From the NCBI RefSeq assembly GCF_900116535.1, contig NZ_FPAU01000001.1:697687-761686 (forward strand): DNA of 64,000 bases. Direction: 5' to 3'. The notes beneath the pieces were generated by a model. It did not search any database. It was not told the DNA's origin and saw only the letters and a program-made list of their open reading frames with translations. The translations under genes and the position numbers were made by a program. Position 1 is the stretch's first letter, and each line of letters begins with the position of its first letter. Shown here one piece after another: positions 27,603-37,661 of this stretch. The DNA comes from Kosakonia arachidis. Its GTDB lineage: Bacteria > Pseudomonadota > Gammaproteobacteria > Enterobacterales > Enterobacteriaceae.

Positions 27603-27625
27603 GAAGCCGCGCAAGCGGCTTTTTT
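27603..27625 (+). terminator. Hairpin with right copy of the 12-bp repeat at the island edge
   Basis: AAGCCGC / GCGGCTT with a GCAA loop followed by TTTTTT. Bases 27604-27615 repeat 20316-20327 exactly. This copy keeps the T-run but not the A-run. It looks like the right half of the original rlmC-artJ bidirectional terminator, now separated from its left half by 7.3 kb. Confidence 0.75.
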
Positions 27626-27710
27626 ATAATCTTGAGGCTTCGTCTTACCCGAATTACAGATTAGAAGTCCGTTGATCGGGTAAGCGCAACGCTACCGGGC
27701 TGGGCAGTAC

Positions 27711-28445
27711 TTACTGCGGGAACCACTGGTTGCTGATTTTCTGGTACGTACCGTCAGCTTTGATCGCTTTCAGGGCGGTATTCAGTTTTTCCAGCAGCGC
27801 CTTGTTTTCCGGGCGAACAGCGATGCCGAGACCGGTGCCGAAATATTGCGGATCGGTCACTTTCGGTGTGGCAACGCCAAGTTGCGGATTGGTTTTCAGC
27901 CACTCATTAACCACGGCGGTATCACCAAATACACCGTCGATGCGACCATTTTTCAGGTCGATAATCGCGTTCTGGTAGCTGTCATAAGCTACGGTTTTTA
28001 TTTCCGGGTGCTTATCCTGCAAATATTTCTGATGTGTGGTGCCGTTTTCCATCCCGATGCGTTTGCCTTTCAAATCGTCGAAAGATTTAAACGCGTCTTT
28101 TTTCGCAATCACCACGGCAGAGTTCGCGTAGTACGGATCGGTGAAAGAAACCTGTTTGGCGCGCTCTGGCGTAATATCCATACCGGAGATCACCGCATCA
28201 TATTTTCTGAATTTCAGCGATGGGATCAGGCTGTCAAACGCGTGGTTGGTGAAGGTGCAGTCTGCCTGCATCTGTTTACACAGCGCATTTGCCAGGTCGA
28301 TATCAAAACCGACGATTTTATTGTTGGCGTCCAGCGATTCAAACGGCGGGTAGGTAGCGGAAACGCCGAAATTGATTTTATCAGCAGCAGAAGCGCTCGC
28401 AGCGAAAGTCACAATCAAGGCGGCGGCCAGCATCAGTTTTTTCAT
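27711..28445 (-). CDS. artJ: L-arginine-binding periplasmic protein ArtJ
   Basis: 244 residues (E. coli ArtJ 243), with a signal peptide cleaved after ASASA (about residue 20). It has the family 3 solute-binding layout: VSATYPPFES, VGFDIDLANALCKQM, VISGMDITPER and NGTTHQKYL. It is the high-affinity arginine receptor for the ArtQMP transporter. It is transcribed on its own; an ARG box lies upstream, as expected from ArgR repression in E. coli. Confidence 0.95.
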   Translation of the reverse strand: MKKLMLAAALIVTFAASASAADKINFGVSATYPPFESLDANNKIVGFDIDLANALCKQMQADCTFTNHAFDSLIPSLKFRKYDAVISGMDITPERAKQVSFTDPYYANSAVVIAKKDAFKSFDDLKGKRIGMENGTTHQKYLQDKHPEIKTVAYDSYQNAIIDLKNGRIDGVFGDTAVVNEWLKTNPQLGVATPKVTDPQYFGTGLGIAVRPENKALLEKLNTALKAIKADGTYQKISNQWFPQ

Positions 28446-28514
28446 TTTTGAACTCCTGTCAATCAATCTTCTTGTTATTGCTATGTCTTCAGCATGGCAT
28501 CCACGATGCCATTA

Positions 28515-28532
28515 ATTGAATTTATATGCAAT
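28515..28532. promoter_or_regulatory. ARG box upstream of artJ
   Basis: ATTGAATTTATATGCAAT agrees with the ArgR consensus wnTGAATwwwwATTCAnw at all informative positions but one. It lies 70 bases before artJ. A second, weaker AT-rich box may follow at 28536-28560. Confidence 0.7.
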
Positions 28533-28562
28533 AAAAACGCTTAAATATATTTATTAATTTAT

Positions 28563-28598
28563 AAAAAAGGCGAGAAATTAAAGGATTATCTCGCCTTT
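28563..28598 (-). terminator. Rho-independent terminator of the artPIQM operon
   Basis: GGCGAGA / TCTCGCC stem with a 13-base loop; on the minus strand it is followed by TTTTTT. It lies 30 bases beyond the artM stop. Confidence 0.8.
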
Positions 28599-28627
28599 GC
28601 TTATTATTTTGTTTGTTATTTATGCAA

Positions 28628-29296
28628 TTAGTTGCGGCGTTCGAAGGCCAACGCTTTGCGTTCAATCAGACGCATCATTAGCGTCAACAGACCGTTCACC
28701 ACCAGATAAATCAACCCGGCTGCGCCAAAAACCATTACGTCATAGGTGCGGCCATACACTAACTGGCCGTGTCCCATCACCTCCATCAGCGTGATGGTGT
28801 AAGCAAGCGATGTACTTTTAAACACCAGTACCACTTCGTTGGAATAGGACGAAAGGGCGCGTTTAAAGGCGTAAGGCAGCAGGATCGCCAGCGTGTCTTT
28901 CTTGCTCATTCCCAGCGCGCCGCAGGATTGCCATTGACCTTGCGGAATCGCGCGGATCGCACCATAAAACAGCTGCGTGGTATATGCCGCACTGTTCAGC
29001 GACAGCGCCAGCAGCGCACACAACCACGGCTGCGACAGCAGATGCCAGATGAACGGATAGTTCTGTAACGACGGAAACTGACCGGGGCCGTAGTAAATCA
29101 GGAAGATCTGTACCAGCAGCGGCGTACCGGTAAATAGCGTGATATAGCCGCGTACGATGTACGTCAAAACTGGCGTTTTCAACGTCAGTACGACGGTAAA
29201 CAGCAGCGACAAAATCAGCGCCACTATCAGTGACGCGATGGTCAGCGTCAGGCTGGTATGCAGGCCTTTAAACAGCTCTGGTAAATAGGCAAGCAT
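28628..29296 (-). CDS. artM: Arginine ABC transporter permease ArtM
   Basis: 222 residues, as in E. coli ArtM, with a HisMQ-type permease fold (about five helices) and the EAA-like loop CGALGMSKKDTLAILLPYAF. It forms the membrane channel with ArtQ. Its start codon overlaps the artQ stop by one base (TAATG). Confidence 0.95.
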   Translation of the reverse strand: MLAYLPELFKGLHTSLTLTIASLIVALILSLLFTVVLTLKTPVLTYIVRGYITLFTGTPLLVQIFLIYYGPGQFPSLQNYPFIWHLLSQPWLCALLALSLNSAAYTTQLFYGAIRAIPQGQWQSCGALGMSKKDTLAILLPYAFKRALSSYSNEVVLVFKSTSLAYTITLMEVMGHGQLVYGRTYDVMVFGAAGLIYLVVNGLLTLMMRLIERKALAFERRN

Positions 29297-30012
29297 TATT
29301 CCGGCCTCCGTTCAAAGCGCGTCGCACGCAGATCAATGCGTTTGAGGATCCACTGGCTGAGCAGGGTGATCACCAGGTAAATCGCCGCCGCCACAATGTA
29401 CCAGGTGAAGGGTTCCTGGGTACGGGTAGCAATGCTTTTGGTTTGCAGCATCAGATCGTTAACGCTGATCAACGATACCAGTGCAGTATCTTTCAACAGC
29501 ACCAGCCACTGGTTACCCAGACCCGGCAGCGCATGGCGCCACATCTGCGGCATCACCAGACGGAAGAAGATCGCCCCTTTCGACAGACCGAGCGCCTGGC
29601 CGGATTCGCGCTGACCCTCCGGCACTGCTTTTAACGCACCGCGCAGTGTTTGCGAAGCGTAAGCCGAATAGAGTAGAGAAAGGGCGATCACGCCGCACAG
29701 GAACGGGCTGACATCGAAGTTTTCAATCTGTACCTGCACCGGGATCTGCACCACGCCCAGATTGATGGTAAAACCATCAGAGAGCGTCAGTAGCAGTTGC
29801 GAAGCGCCGAAATAGATAAACAGCACCACGAGGATTTCCGGCAGGCCGCGCAGCAGCGTGACCAGCGCGGTACCGATCCATGCAATGGGACGCCACTTAA
29901 CGGACTCCCATACGGCAAAGATCATCGCCAGCACCAGGCCGATGAGCAGCGAACAAACGGCAAGGCCGACGGTCATCCCGGCGGCGCTTGCTAATGGAAA
30001 CATTTCGTTCAT
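29296..30012 (-). CDS. artQ: Arginine ABC transporter permease ArtQ
   Basis: 238 residues, as in E. coli ArtQ, with HisMQ-type membrane segments and the loop [20 protein letters not shown] that docks ArtP. It follows artI by 6 bases in the artPIQM operon. Confidence 0.95.
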   Translation of the reverse strand: MNEMFPLASAAGMTVGLAVCSLLIGLVLAMIFAVWESVKWRPIAWIGTALVTLLRGLPEILVVLFIYFGASQLLLTLSDGFTINLGVVQIPVQVQIENFDVSPFLCGVIALSLLYSAYASQTLRGALKAVPEGQRESGQALGLSKGAIFFRLVMPQMWRHALPGLGNQWLVLLKDTALVSLISVNDLMLQTKSIATRTQEPFTWYIVAAAIYLVITLLSQWILKRIDLRATRFERRPE

Positions 30013-30018
30013 TAAGGA

Positions 30019-30750
30019 TTACTTCTGGAACCATTTGCTGTAGATGGTCTGGTAAGTCCCATCTTTCTTCACTTTTTCCAGCGCAGCGTTGAATTTCTGC
30101 TGCAATTCAGTGTTGCCCTGGCGCACGGCGATACCCAGACCGGTACCGAAGTAATCTTTGTCCGTCACTTTATCGCCCACTGCTGCCAGTTTGGAATCGG
30201 CTTTCAGCCATTCGGTCACCACTGCGGTGTCGCCAAAGACGGCATCAATACGGCCATTTTGCAGGTCCAGACGCGCGTTCTGATAGCTGTCGTAAGGCAC
30301 GGTGGTGATTTCCGGGTGTTTATCGTTAATGAATTTCTGGTGGGTGGTGCCGTTCTGTACGCCAACACGTTTGCCTTTCAGCTGATCGATGCTGGTGAAT
30401 TTACCCTTCTGGCCGACGAACAGCGCAGAGTTATCGTAGTACGGTGTGCTGAACAGAACCTGTTTTTCACGCTCTGGCGTGATATCCATACCGGCCATTA
30501 CCGCGTCAAAACGACGGAATTTCAGGCTCGGAATCAAGCTGTCAAAGGCCTGGTTGGTAAAGGTACAGGTCGCATCGATCTCTTTACACAGCGCATTCGC
30601 CAGATCCACATCAAAGCCGACGATCTTGTTGTTAGCATCGGTGGATTCAAACGGAGGGTAGCTCGCTTCCGTGGCAAAACGAATGGTCTGGGCTGCTGTA
30701 GCGCTAAGGCTGACGCTGGCAAGTAGTGCGGCAATCAGTACTTTTTTCAT
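30019..30750 (-). CDS. artI: Arginine transporter binding protein ArtI
   Basis: 243 residues, as in E. coli ArtI, with a signal peptide cleaved after SATAA (about residue 19). It is closely similar to ArtJ (ATEASYPPFES, VMAGMDITPER, NGTTHQKFI), so the two are paralogues sharing one transporter. The ATG at 30750 begins MKKVLIAALLA; the longer frame to 30843 is not conserved. Confidence 0.95.
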   Translation of the reverse strand: MKKVLIAALLASVSLSATAAQTIRFATEASYPPFESTDANNKIVGFDVDLANALCKEIDATCTFTNQAFDSLIPSLKFRRFDAVMAGMDITPEREKQVLFSTPYYDNSALFVGQKGKFTSIDQLKGKRVGVQNGTTHQKFINDKHPEITTVPYDSYQNARLDLQNGRIDAVFGDTAVVTEWLKADSKLAAVGDKVTDKDYFGTGLGIAVRQGNTELQQKFNAALEKVKKDGTYQTIYSKWFQK

Positions 30751-30769
30751 TTTCTTTATTCCCGAGTCT

Positions 30770-31498
30770 TCAGTGAGATAGGTAGTATTTAAACGCATCG
30801 GTCTGCGGCGCGGCAAAGCAGCTTGCATCCCCTTGCTCAACAATGTGACCGTTTTCCATATACACCACGCGGCTGGCGGTTTTGCGCGCCACTTCCACTT
30901 CGTGGGTCACGATGACCTGCGTAATGCCGGTTTCCGACAGTTCACGAATAATGCTGACGATTTGCGCGGTGATTTCTGGATCGAGTGCGGCGGTGGGTTC
31001 ATCAAACAGCAGAACCTGCGGCTCCATCATCAGCGCGCGGGCGATAGCGACACGCTGCTGTTGTCCGCCGGACAGGTGCAGCGGATAGCGATCGCTATAG
31101 GGTTTAAGACGTAAACGCTCCAGCAGCTTCTCGGCGCGCGCCAGCGCCTGATCTTTGCTTAAACCAAGCACGCGGCATGGTGCTTCAATCAGGTTTTGTT
31201 GCACGGTCAGATGTGGCCAAAGATTATATTGCTGGAACACCATACCCACGTTCTGGCGCAATTCACGAATCGCTTTATCTGACGGGGTTTTGGCAAAATC
31301 AAAATGGTTGCCTGCAATGCTTAACTGGCCAGAACGCGGCATTTCGAGCAGGTTGAGTACGCGCAACAGCGAACTTTTACCCGCACCGCTTGGGCCGAGC
31401 AGCACCAGCGTTTCACCCTGTGGGCAATCCAGTGTGATGTCAAAGAGCGCCTGGTGTGCGCCATAAAAGCAATTGATGCTGGTTAATTTAATACTCAT
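30770..31498 (-). CDS. artP: Arginine ABC transporter ATP-binding protein ArtP
   Basis: 242 residues, as in E. coli ArtP. Walker [10 protein letters not shown], signature [15 protein letters not shown], Walker [15 protein letters not shown] and the H-loop VIVTHEVE are complete. It energises ArtQM. First gene of artPIQM, with an ArgR-like box upstream; the ATG at 31498 starts the conserved [13 protein letters not shown]. Confidence 0.96.
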   Translation of the reverse strand: MSIKLTSINCFYGAHQALFDITLDCPQGETLVLLGPSGAGKSSLLRVLNLLEMPRSGQLSIAGNHFDFAKTPSDKAIRELRQNVGMVFQQYNLWPHLTVQQNLIEAPCRVLGLSKDQALARAEKLLERLRLKPYSDRYPLHLSGGQQQRVAIARALMMEPQVLLFDEPTAALDPEITAQIVSIIRELSETGITQVIVTHEVEVARKTASRVVYMENGHIVEQGDASCFAAPQTDAFKYYLSH

Positions 31499-31541
31499 CG
31501 AAGCAGTCTGATAGCAATTGAGGCCGCAAATAGTAACGTTG

Positions 31542-31559
31542 ACAGAATAGTTATGCAAT
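31542..31559. promoter_or_regulatory. Candidate ARG box upstream of artP
   Basis: On the minus strand ATTGCATAACTATTCTGT matches the ArgR consensus at most positions (TGxAT....ATTC). It lies about 45 bases before artP. Confidence 0.5.
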
Positions 31560-31706
31560 ATTTGTGCGTTAAAACTTAAAAATAAACCAAGTTATGCGAT
31601 GAAGTTAGCACAAAATACCGGGCGGTGGGGGAAGCAGGCATAAATGTCGGCATTCCCCAGGGAATGCCAGACAATTTACGGGGGTTACCACATGTTGTGA
31701 AAACCG

Positions 31707-32222
31707 TTAGCGATGTTCCACTGACTGGCGCAGCGTCCCGGCGGGCGCATGTACCGAGCCGCCCAGATAGCGGACATCGTCCACCGCCCAGCACTGTCCT
31801 TCACGTATCATCAGTACTTCATCCTGCCAGTGCTGGCTTCCCTGGCTTAACGTTACGCGCAGCGGAATATTCCGCGCATCACTATTGGGAATGGTGGAAG
31901 CGCTGGCAACGTCTGCATGATCGGCTGCAACGTTGCGGCTGGAGAAAGGATCGGTTTTTAGCAGCGCAGCGGTTTTCGGATCATGGCTGGCGTTATTCAG
32001 CATTTTCGCCAGGTCGTCGCTCAGGTATGGGCGCAATGCGGTCAGGTCGCTGCCCGGATGGGCGATGCGGTAGTCATAAAATTGTTGTGCAACATTGTCA
32101 GGACCACCTTCCACACATTGCCCGCTATGGACGCCGATATCTTTATAGGCCGGGGTCACGGTGGTACAGGCGCTCAGCAGCAGCGCGCACGGCATTACAA
32201 GAGTCAAAACTGAATAGCGCAT
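31707..32222 (-). CDS. ybjP: Lipoprotein YbjP
   Basis: 171 residues, as in E. coli YbjP. The signal sequence ends in a lipobox LLLSACTT, so it is lipidated at Cys. Conserved blocks are CVEGGPDNVAQQFYDYRI, ASTIPNSDARNIPLRV and the C-terminus GGSVHAPAGTLRQSVEHR. The function is unknown; it belongs to the DUF3828 group. The ATG at 32222 is the only start that puts a lipoprotein signal at the N-terminus. Confidence 0.92.
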   Translation of the reverse strand: MRYSVLTLVMPCALLLSACTTVTPAYKDIGVHSGQCVEGGPDNVAQQFYDYRIAHPGSDLTALRPYLSDDLAKMLNNASHDPKTAALLKTDPFSSRNVAADHADVASASTIPNSDARNIPLRVTLSQGSQHWQDEVLMIREGQCWAVDDVRYLGGSVHAPAGTLRQSVEHR

Positions 32223-32322
32223 ATTGATTTCCTTATTTCTCTGCAGAAGACACGACCTTTCAAGAATAGTGTATTGATCTGATAATGTGTCTCGTAACGT
32301 GCGCACTTAAAAGGAGAACTTT

Positions 32323-32646
32323 ATGCAATTTTCAACCACGCCGACTCTCGAAGGACAGCCCATTATTGAGTATTGCGGCGTCGTGACAGGCGAAGCGATT
32401 CTGGGCGCCAATATTTTCCGCGATTTTTTTGCCGGTATCCGCGATATCGTCGGTGGACGTTCTGGCGCCTATGAGAAAGAGCTGCGTAAAGCGCGGGAAA
32501 TAGCCTTTCGTGAACTGGGTGAACAGGCGCAGCAGCTCGGCGCAGATGCGGTAGTCGGTATTGATATCGATTATGAAACCGTTGGCAAAGACAGCAGCAT
32601 GCTAATGGTAAGCGTCAGCGGTACGGCGGTTAAAATACGCCAATGA
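32323..32646 (+). CDS. ybjQ: UPF0145 family protein YbjQ
   Basis: 107 residues, as in E. coli YbjQ, with [33 protein letters not shown] and [13 protein letters not shown]. The family forms pentameric rings (YbjQ/HcaR-type fold), function unknown. AAGGAG precedes the ATG. It overlaps amiD by 4 bases, so the two are translationally coupled. Confidence 0.95.
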   Translation: MQFSTTPTLEGQPIIEYCGVVTGEAILGANIFRDFFAGIRDIVGGRSGAYEKELRKAREIAFRELGEQAQQLGADAVVGIDIDYETVGKDSSMLMVSVSGTAVKIRQ

Positions 32647-33470
32647 AAAAGTATGCATTAGCAATGCTGGCGCTGCTTCTGGCTGGCTGTGCAAGTGAAA
32701 AAGGGATTATCGATAAAAACGGCTATCAGCTGGATACGCGGCGTCAGGCGCAGGCAGCTTACCCGCGTATCAAGGTGCTGGTGATTCATTACACGGCGGA
32801 TGATTTTGATGTCTCGCTGGCGACGCTCACCGACAAACAGGTGAGCGCTCATTATTTGGTACCCGCCAGGCCGCCGATGTACCACGGTAAACCGCGCATC
32901 TGGCAACTGGTCCCGGAACAGGATCTTGCCTGGCATGCGGGCGTGAGTTTCTGGCGCGGCGCGACGCGTATCAACGATACCTCTATTGGCATTGAGTTAG
33001 AAAACCGTGGCTGGCAACAGAGTGCGGGTGGAAAAACCTTCGCGCCATTTGCTCCAGCGCAAATTAGTGCATTGATTCCGCTAGTAAAAGATATTATCGC
33101 GCGGTACAACATCGCGCCGCAAAATGTTGTAGCGCATGCCGATATTGCGCCGCAGCGTAAAGACGATCCCGGCCCGTTATTCCCATGGCAGGCGTTAGCT
33201 GCTCAGGGGATTGGCGCCTGGCCGGATGCGGCGCGTGTGGCATTTTACCTGAATGGCCGTTCTCCCCACCAACCGGTTGAAACGGCGTCGCTGCTCGATT
33301 TGCTGGCGCGTTACGGTTATGAAGTGAAACCGGAAATGACGCCTGTGCAGCAGAAACGGGTAATCGAGGCGTTTCAAATGCATTTTCGTCCGGGGTTATG
33401 GAACGGTGTTGCGGATGCCGAAAGCCAGGCGATTGCCGAGGCATTACTGGAAAAATACGGCCAGGGGTGA
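32643..33470 (+). CDS. amiD: N-acetylmuramoyl-L-alanine amidase AmiD
   Basis: 275 residues (E. coli AmiD 276). The lipobox LLLAGC (Cys at residue 16) marks an outer-membrane lipoprotein. The amidase_2 domain has zinc ligands in VIHYTADDF and [17 protein letters not shown]-terminal peptidoglycan-binding domain (about 200-275) ends FRPGLWNG.... It cleaves the amide bond between MurNAc, including anhydro-MurNAc, and the stem peptide. Confidence 0.95.
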   Translation: MKKYALAMLALLLAGCASEKGIIDKNGYQLDTRRQAQAAYPRIKVLVIHYTADDFDVSLATLTDKQVSAHYLVPARPPMYHGKPRIWQLVPEQDLAWHAGVSFWRGATRINDTSIGIELENRGWQQSAGGKTFAPFAPAQISALIPLVKDIIARYNIAPQNVVAHADIAPQRKDDPGPLFPWQALAAQGIGAWPDAARVAFYLNGRSPHQPVETASLLDLLARYGYEVKPEMTPVQQKRVIEAFQMHFRPGLWNGVADAESQAIAEALLEKYGQG

Positions 33471-33505
33471 TTGCCGCTGGTTTTTTTATGACGAGGTCAA
33501 TGGTA

Positions 33506-34066
33506 ATGGTGTTTCGCATCATGACAGGTGCATTGCTGATGGCGGCTTTTGCTGTCCATGCTGCGCCAAACCCGCCGTACGCATGTTCCTACTGGGACAA
33601 ACAAAGTGACAGTGTGCAAACACTGGATGAGTGCGCCGTACTGAAAGACGGCAAGCTGGAATTTTTACCCGCGCTATTTGCTAAAACCCATGATGTCGAT
33701 GGCATGTCATGGGTCGGGCTGCACAATTATACCCGTGGAGCGGGGGAGCAGGATGCGGATTATTATGTGCGTTCTGCGCACGAGTATTTGCCAGTGATGC
33801 ATTTCGATAACGGGCCTGACTGGTTTGTTGAGGGGCTGGTGCGCTCAACGCAGAACGGTAAAGTGGGCTACTGGGATGACAGTTTTCACAACCGCATTGC
33901 CGCCCGCTATGATTACGCTTCGCAGTTTGATGGCGGCAAAGCGCTGGTCTGCATCGGGTGCAAACCGCAGCGTGAAGGCGAGCATATCTCTTTAAGTGGT
34001 GGGGAGTGGTACTACATTGATAAGAGCGGCCAGCGGGTATCTGAGATTAAATCCGGGCCGTTCTGA
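33506..34066 (+). CDS. Secreted protein with a WG-repeat-like segment
   Basis: 186-residue protein with a signal peptide (MVFRIMTGALLMAAFAVHA, cleavage near residue 19). Its C-terminal part, GKVGYWDDSFHNRIAARYDY followed by FDGGKALVCIGC and YYIDKSGQRV, resembles a WG beta-repeat pair. Paired cysteines could form a disulfide. ATG 33506 has GAGG 9 bases upstream; ATGs at 33488 and 33500 are alternatives. This gene is not present between amiD and ybjS in E. coli K-12. The function is unknown; periplasmic location is inferred. Confidence 0.72.
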   Translation: MVFRIMTGALLMAAFAVHAAPNPPYACSYWDKQSDSVQTLDECAVLKDGKLEFLPALFAKTHDVDGMSWVGLHNYTRGAGEQDADYYVRSAHEYLPVMHFDNGPDWFVEGLVRSTQNGKVGYWDDSFHNRIAARYDYASQFDGGKALVCIGCKPQREGEHISLSGGEWYYIDKSGQRVSEIKSGPF

Positions 34067-34071
34067 GTTTG

Positions 34072-35085
34072 TCAGTGGTGCAGTTTACCGTGGTCTTTTA
34101 ACCAGTGCGCCGTGCGTTTGATGCCTTCATCCAGCGTCACGATCGGCGCATAGCCCAGCTCTTCCTGCGCGCGCGTGATATCCAGCGTGAAATCAAAATT
34201 GAGCTTTGACACACCATAGTGGGTGAAGGCGGGTTCTTTCGCGCGTTTATCGCCAAAACGCTCCATGCTGCGGGCCAGCATATCCAGCATGGTGTAGGGC
34301 ACGGAGCGAATACGGCAGGGGATCGCCAGATCGTCAATCAGCCGCTGTACGATACTGCGCAGCGAGCGCGGCTCGCCGTTGGTGATGTTATACGCCCGCC
34401 CGGAGGGCAACGTGTCGCACTGTTGCTGGCTGGCGAGCCACATCGCATGCACAGCGTTTTCGTAGTAGGTCATGTCCACCAGCGCATCACCGCCGCGCGG
34501 CAATAACACGCTGCGGTAGTGATGCATCATCTGCGCCAGCCTCGGGATAAACACTTTGTCATGCGGGCCAAACAGGCTTTGCGGGCGCAGAATGGTAAAA
34601 CGGGTGTTGGGGTTCGCCTGCGCCAGCAGATCGATGACCTGCTCGCCCGCGGCTTTGCTGCGGGCAAATTCGTTGGCGAAACGCGCCGGGCGAAAATCTT
34701 CCGGAATATTGTGATGGTGATGATAATCAAAATAGAGTGAAGGCGAGGAGATATGGATAAAGTTGCGTATACCCCAGGCGACAGCCCATTCACCCAGACG
34801 GCGCGTGGCGCGTACATTCGCCAGATCAAACGCCTCCTGTGTTCCCCACGGTGAGGTAAAACTGGAGCAGTGCCACAGCGTATCGATATCCGCGAGCATG
34901 ACTTTAGCCTGCGATGAAACCAGTTCGGTTAAATCCGCATGCACAAACTCGGCGCCCATCTTGCTCAGCAACTTGCCCATCGCTTCGTTGCGGCCCGTCG
35001 CCCTGACGCTGATCCCTTTTTGACGCAGATATTCGACGGCGTTTCGGCCTAAACCGCTGGTTGCGCCCGTGACCAGTACCTTCAT
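34072..35085 (-). CDS. ybjS: NAD(P)-dependent epimerase/dehydratase family protein YbjS
   Basis: 337 residues, as in E. coli YbjS. It is an extended short-chain dehydrogenase: Rossmann motif [16 protein letters not shown] at the N-terminus and [10 protein letters not shown] downstream. The SDR Tyr-x3-Lys position is not obvious ([18 protein letters not shown]), so catalysis may be atypical. The substrate is unknown. It is the last gene of the minus-strand cluster poxB-ltaE-ybjT-ybjS. Confidence 0.9.
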   Translation of the reverse strand: MKVLVTGATSGLGRNAVEYLRQKGISVRATGRNEAMGKLLSKMGAEFVHADLTELVSSQAKVMLADIDTLWHCSSFTSPWGTQEAFDLANVRATRRLGEWAVAWGIRNFIHISSPSLYFDYHHHHNIPEDFRPARFANEFARSKAAGEQVIDLLAQANPNTRFTILRPQSLFGPHDKVFIPRLAQMMHHYRSVLLPRGGDALVDMTYYENAVHAMWLASQQQCDTLPSGRAYNITNGEPRSLRSIVQRLIDDLAIPCRIRSVPYTMLDMLARSMERFGDKRAKEPAFTHYGVSKLNFDFTLDITRAQEELGYAPIVTLDEGIKRTAHWLKDHGKLHH

Positions 35086-35179
35086 ATCAATCCACTGTGT
35101 TGAAAAGCAATTATCGCGCGCATTCTTCCGTGAATTACGCCGCGATGCAATGGGATAAGTAAAAGAAAAACGTTAACCG

Positions 35180-36616
35180 TCAGACTTTTTCGCTATTTTT
35201 TTCTGCCAGACGGGCGATCTGTTGCGCCATGCCACGAAAGATGAACAGATGAGCCGGGAACATCAGTAACCAGTAAAACAAACCCGGCATACCGTGCGGA
35301 TGCCACCAGGCGCGGACATCCAGCAGCCGATGTTCGCCTTTGTCGCTCAACGTAAAGGTTAGCCGCCCCAGCCCCGGTGCTTTCATGCCAAACAATAATG
35401 CCAGCTGTTGCTCCGGCTCGGCGATGATTACTTTCCAGCTATCCACCGCATCGCCGGTTTCCAGCCAGGCGCGATCGGGACGCCCGCGTGGCAGCTGGTG
35501 GCCGATTAAACGATCGAGCGCGGCGCGGGTTTCCCACAGCAGATTGCCGAAAAAGTAGCGCTCTTTTCCGCCAATACGGTTAACCACTTCCCACAGGGCG
35601 CTGAGGCTGGCTGTGGTTTTTACCTGATAACCGGCCTGTTTCGGATAGTAGCCATATTGTGGGCGCCAGCGTGAGAAGGCCTGTGGGTCGTAGCCCCAGT
35701 CCGCGGAATTCACCAGTTTTTCTTCTTCCTGCAACGTCTGGCGCACCGCATCATCAAAGCGGATCAGCGTTTGCGGGATTAAACGGCGCAGTGCGCGATC
35801 GTCGGCCAGCAGATCGTGTTTCAATCCCTGGATCAGCGCTTTTGCGATGGTTGGCGGCACGGAAGTGATGAGATGTAAAAACCAGATGGAGATCAGCCGC
35901 GTTGGCAGCGGAATGGGGATCAATGGGCGGTGTACGCCACTGACGCGCATAAAGTGCTCAAACTGCTGCTGATAGCTCAGCACATGTGGCCCGGCAGCCT
36001 CAAACACGCGGTGTTCCGCCGCCGGGTGATGCAACAACTCCAGCAGATAATACAGCAGGTTTTCCAACGCAATCGGCGTGGTACGTGAACGCACCCAGCG
36101 CGGTGGCGTCAAAACCGGCAGGTTAAAGACCATATCCCGCATCACTTCGAACGCCGCCGAACCTGCGCCGACAATAATCCCTGCGCGTAATTCGGTAACC
36201 GGAACACCGGCTGCCCGTAGCAGATCGCCGGTATATTGCCGTGCCAGTAGATGCTCAGAATCTGTTGTTCCTTTTGCCTGCAACGAACTGAGAAAAATAA
36301 CCTGTTTGACCGGGGTTTCCTGCAACGCATCGCGCACATTCAGGGCGATTTGCCTTTCATGAGCCACAAAATCGCGGTTTTCGCCCATGCTGTGCACCAG
36401 ATAGTAGAGCGTATCGACACCGTCAAGCAGTGCAGTAAGATCCTGCGGCCAATAGAGATCGATAGTGTGGCAGGTTACGCCCGGCAATTGCTGCTTTTGC
36501 AGGCGCGTTAACTGTCGCGCCGCCGCTTTGACCTGGTGGCCTTGCTGACTGAGCGCGGCCACCAGCCGCTGCCCGATATAACCGCTGGCACCCAGCACCA
36601 GGATCTGTTGCGCCAC
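35180..36616 (-). CDS. ybjT: NAD(P)-binding and DUF2867 protein YbjT
   Basis: 478 residues (E. coli YbjT 476). The N-terminal half is an NmrA/SDR-like Rossmann domain ([20 protein letters not shown]); the C-terminal part (about 310-478) is a DUF2867 START-like domain. The function is unknown. It starts at GTG 36616 with AAGGAG five bases upstream; a nearby ATG is out of frame. It follows ltaE by 9 bases. Confidence 0.9.
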   Translation of the reverse strand: MAQQILVLGASGYIGQRLVAALSQQGHQVKAAARQLTRLQKQQLPGVTCHTIDLYWPQDLTALLDGVDTLYYLVHSMGENRDFVAHERQIALNVRDALQETPVKQVIFLSSLQAKGTTDSEHLLARQYTGDLLRAAGVPVTELRAGIIVGAGSAAFEVMRDMVFNLPVLTPPRWVRSRTTPIALENLLYYLLELLHHPAAEHRVFEAAGPHVLSYQQQFEHFMRVSGVHRPLIPIPLPTRLISIWFLHLITSVPPTIAKALIQGLKHDLLADDRALRRLIPQTLIRFDDAVRQTLQEEEKLVNSADWGYDPQAFSRWRPQYGYYPKQAGYQVKTTASLSALWEVVNRIGGKERYFFGNLLWETRAALDRLIGHQLPRGRPDRAWLETGDAVDSWKVIIAEPEQQLALLFGMKAPGLGRLTFTLSDKGEHRLLDVRAWWHPHGMPGLFYWLLMFPAHLFIFRGMAQQIARLAEKNSEKV

Positions 36617-36625
36617 ATCCGCTCC

Positions 36626-37624
36626 TTAGCGCTGTAAAAAAGCCTGCCAGTGGCGAACCACTTCGGTTAGCTGCTGGCGATTGACGTCGAGGTGGGTGAC
36701 CAGTCGCACCACCGGCGACGCGTTGATCAGCACATCGCGTTCGCGCATAAACGCGCCCAGCGCGGCGGCCGGTTCGCCAACGCGGACGAACAGCATGTTG
36801 GTGTCGTGGCGCATCACATCGGCGCCAATCTCCTGTAGCTGAGCGGCCAGCCAGGCGGCGTTCTCGTGATCCTCTTTCAGCCGTGCGACATTGTGCTTCA
36901 GTGCATACAGGCCCGCTGCGGCAAGGATTCCGGCCTGGCGCATACCGCCGCCGGTCATTTTGCGCCAGCGGTTGGCGCGGGTAATATAGGCTTTGTCACC
37001 CACCAGTAATGAACCGACTGGTGTGCCAAGGCCTTTCGACAGGCAGATGGTGAAAGAATCGCAATATTGCGCGATAGCGCTAAGGTCACAGCCGTATTCC
37101 ACGATGGCATTAAAGATGCGGGCACCATCAACATGCATCGACAACCCGCGCTCGCGGGTAAATTCCCACGCCTGTTTCAGGTAGTCGCGCGGTAGCACTT
37201 TGCCGTTGTGGGTGTTTTCCAGACTGAGCAGTTTGGTTCGCGCGAAGTGGATGTCATCGGCTTTTATTTTTGCCGCGACTTTGTCAAGCGGCAGCGTTCC
37301 GTCGGCGGCGGCATCAATTGGCTGTGGTTGAATGCTGCCGAGCACCGCTGCGCCACCTGCTTCGTAGAGGTAGTTATGCGCTCCCTGGCCGACAATATAC
37401 TCTTCGCCGCGCTCGCAGTGGCTTAACAGCGCCACCAGGTTGGCCTGCGTTCCCGTCGGCAGAAAGAGTGCGGCTTCTTTGCCACTGAGTTCTGCCGCGT
37501 AACGCTGCAGTTCGTTAACGGTGGGATCATCACCATAAACATCGTCCCCGACCGGGGCGGCCATCATCTCTTCGAGCATGGCGCGCCCCGGGCGGGTTAC
37601 GGTATCACTACGTAAATCAATCAC
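36626..37624 (-). CDS. ltaE: Low-specificity L-threonine aldolase
   Basis: 332 residues (E. coli LtaE 333), a fold-type I PLP enzyme. It begins MIDLRSDTVTRPG; the PLP lysine lies in ICLSKGLGTPVGS and the Asp that binds the pyridine ring in SMHVDGARIFNA. It splits L-threonine and L-allo-threonine to glycine and acetaldehyde. It follows poxB by 37 bases on the same strand. Confidence 0.95.
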   Translation of the reverse strand: MIDLRSDTVTRPGRAMLEEMMAAPVGDDVYGDDPTVNELQRYAAELSGKEAALFLPTGTQANLVALLSHCERGEEYIVGQGAHNYLYEAGGAAVLGSIQPQPIDAAADGTLPLDKVAAKIKADDIHFARTKLLSLENTHNGKVLPRDYLKQAWEFTRERGLSMHVDGARIFNAIVEYGCDLSAIAQYCDSFTICLSKGLGTPVGSLLVGDKAYITRANRWRKMTGGGMRQAGILAAAGLYALKHNVARLKEDHENAAWLAAQLQEIGADVMRHDTNMLFVRVGEPAAALGAFMRERDVLINASPVVRLVTHLDVNRQQLTEVVRHWQAFLQR

Positions 37625-37661
37625 GGCATTTCCTTTCTCTGTCTCAGGTTAAGCGTCTGTT

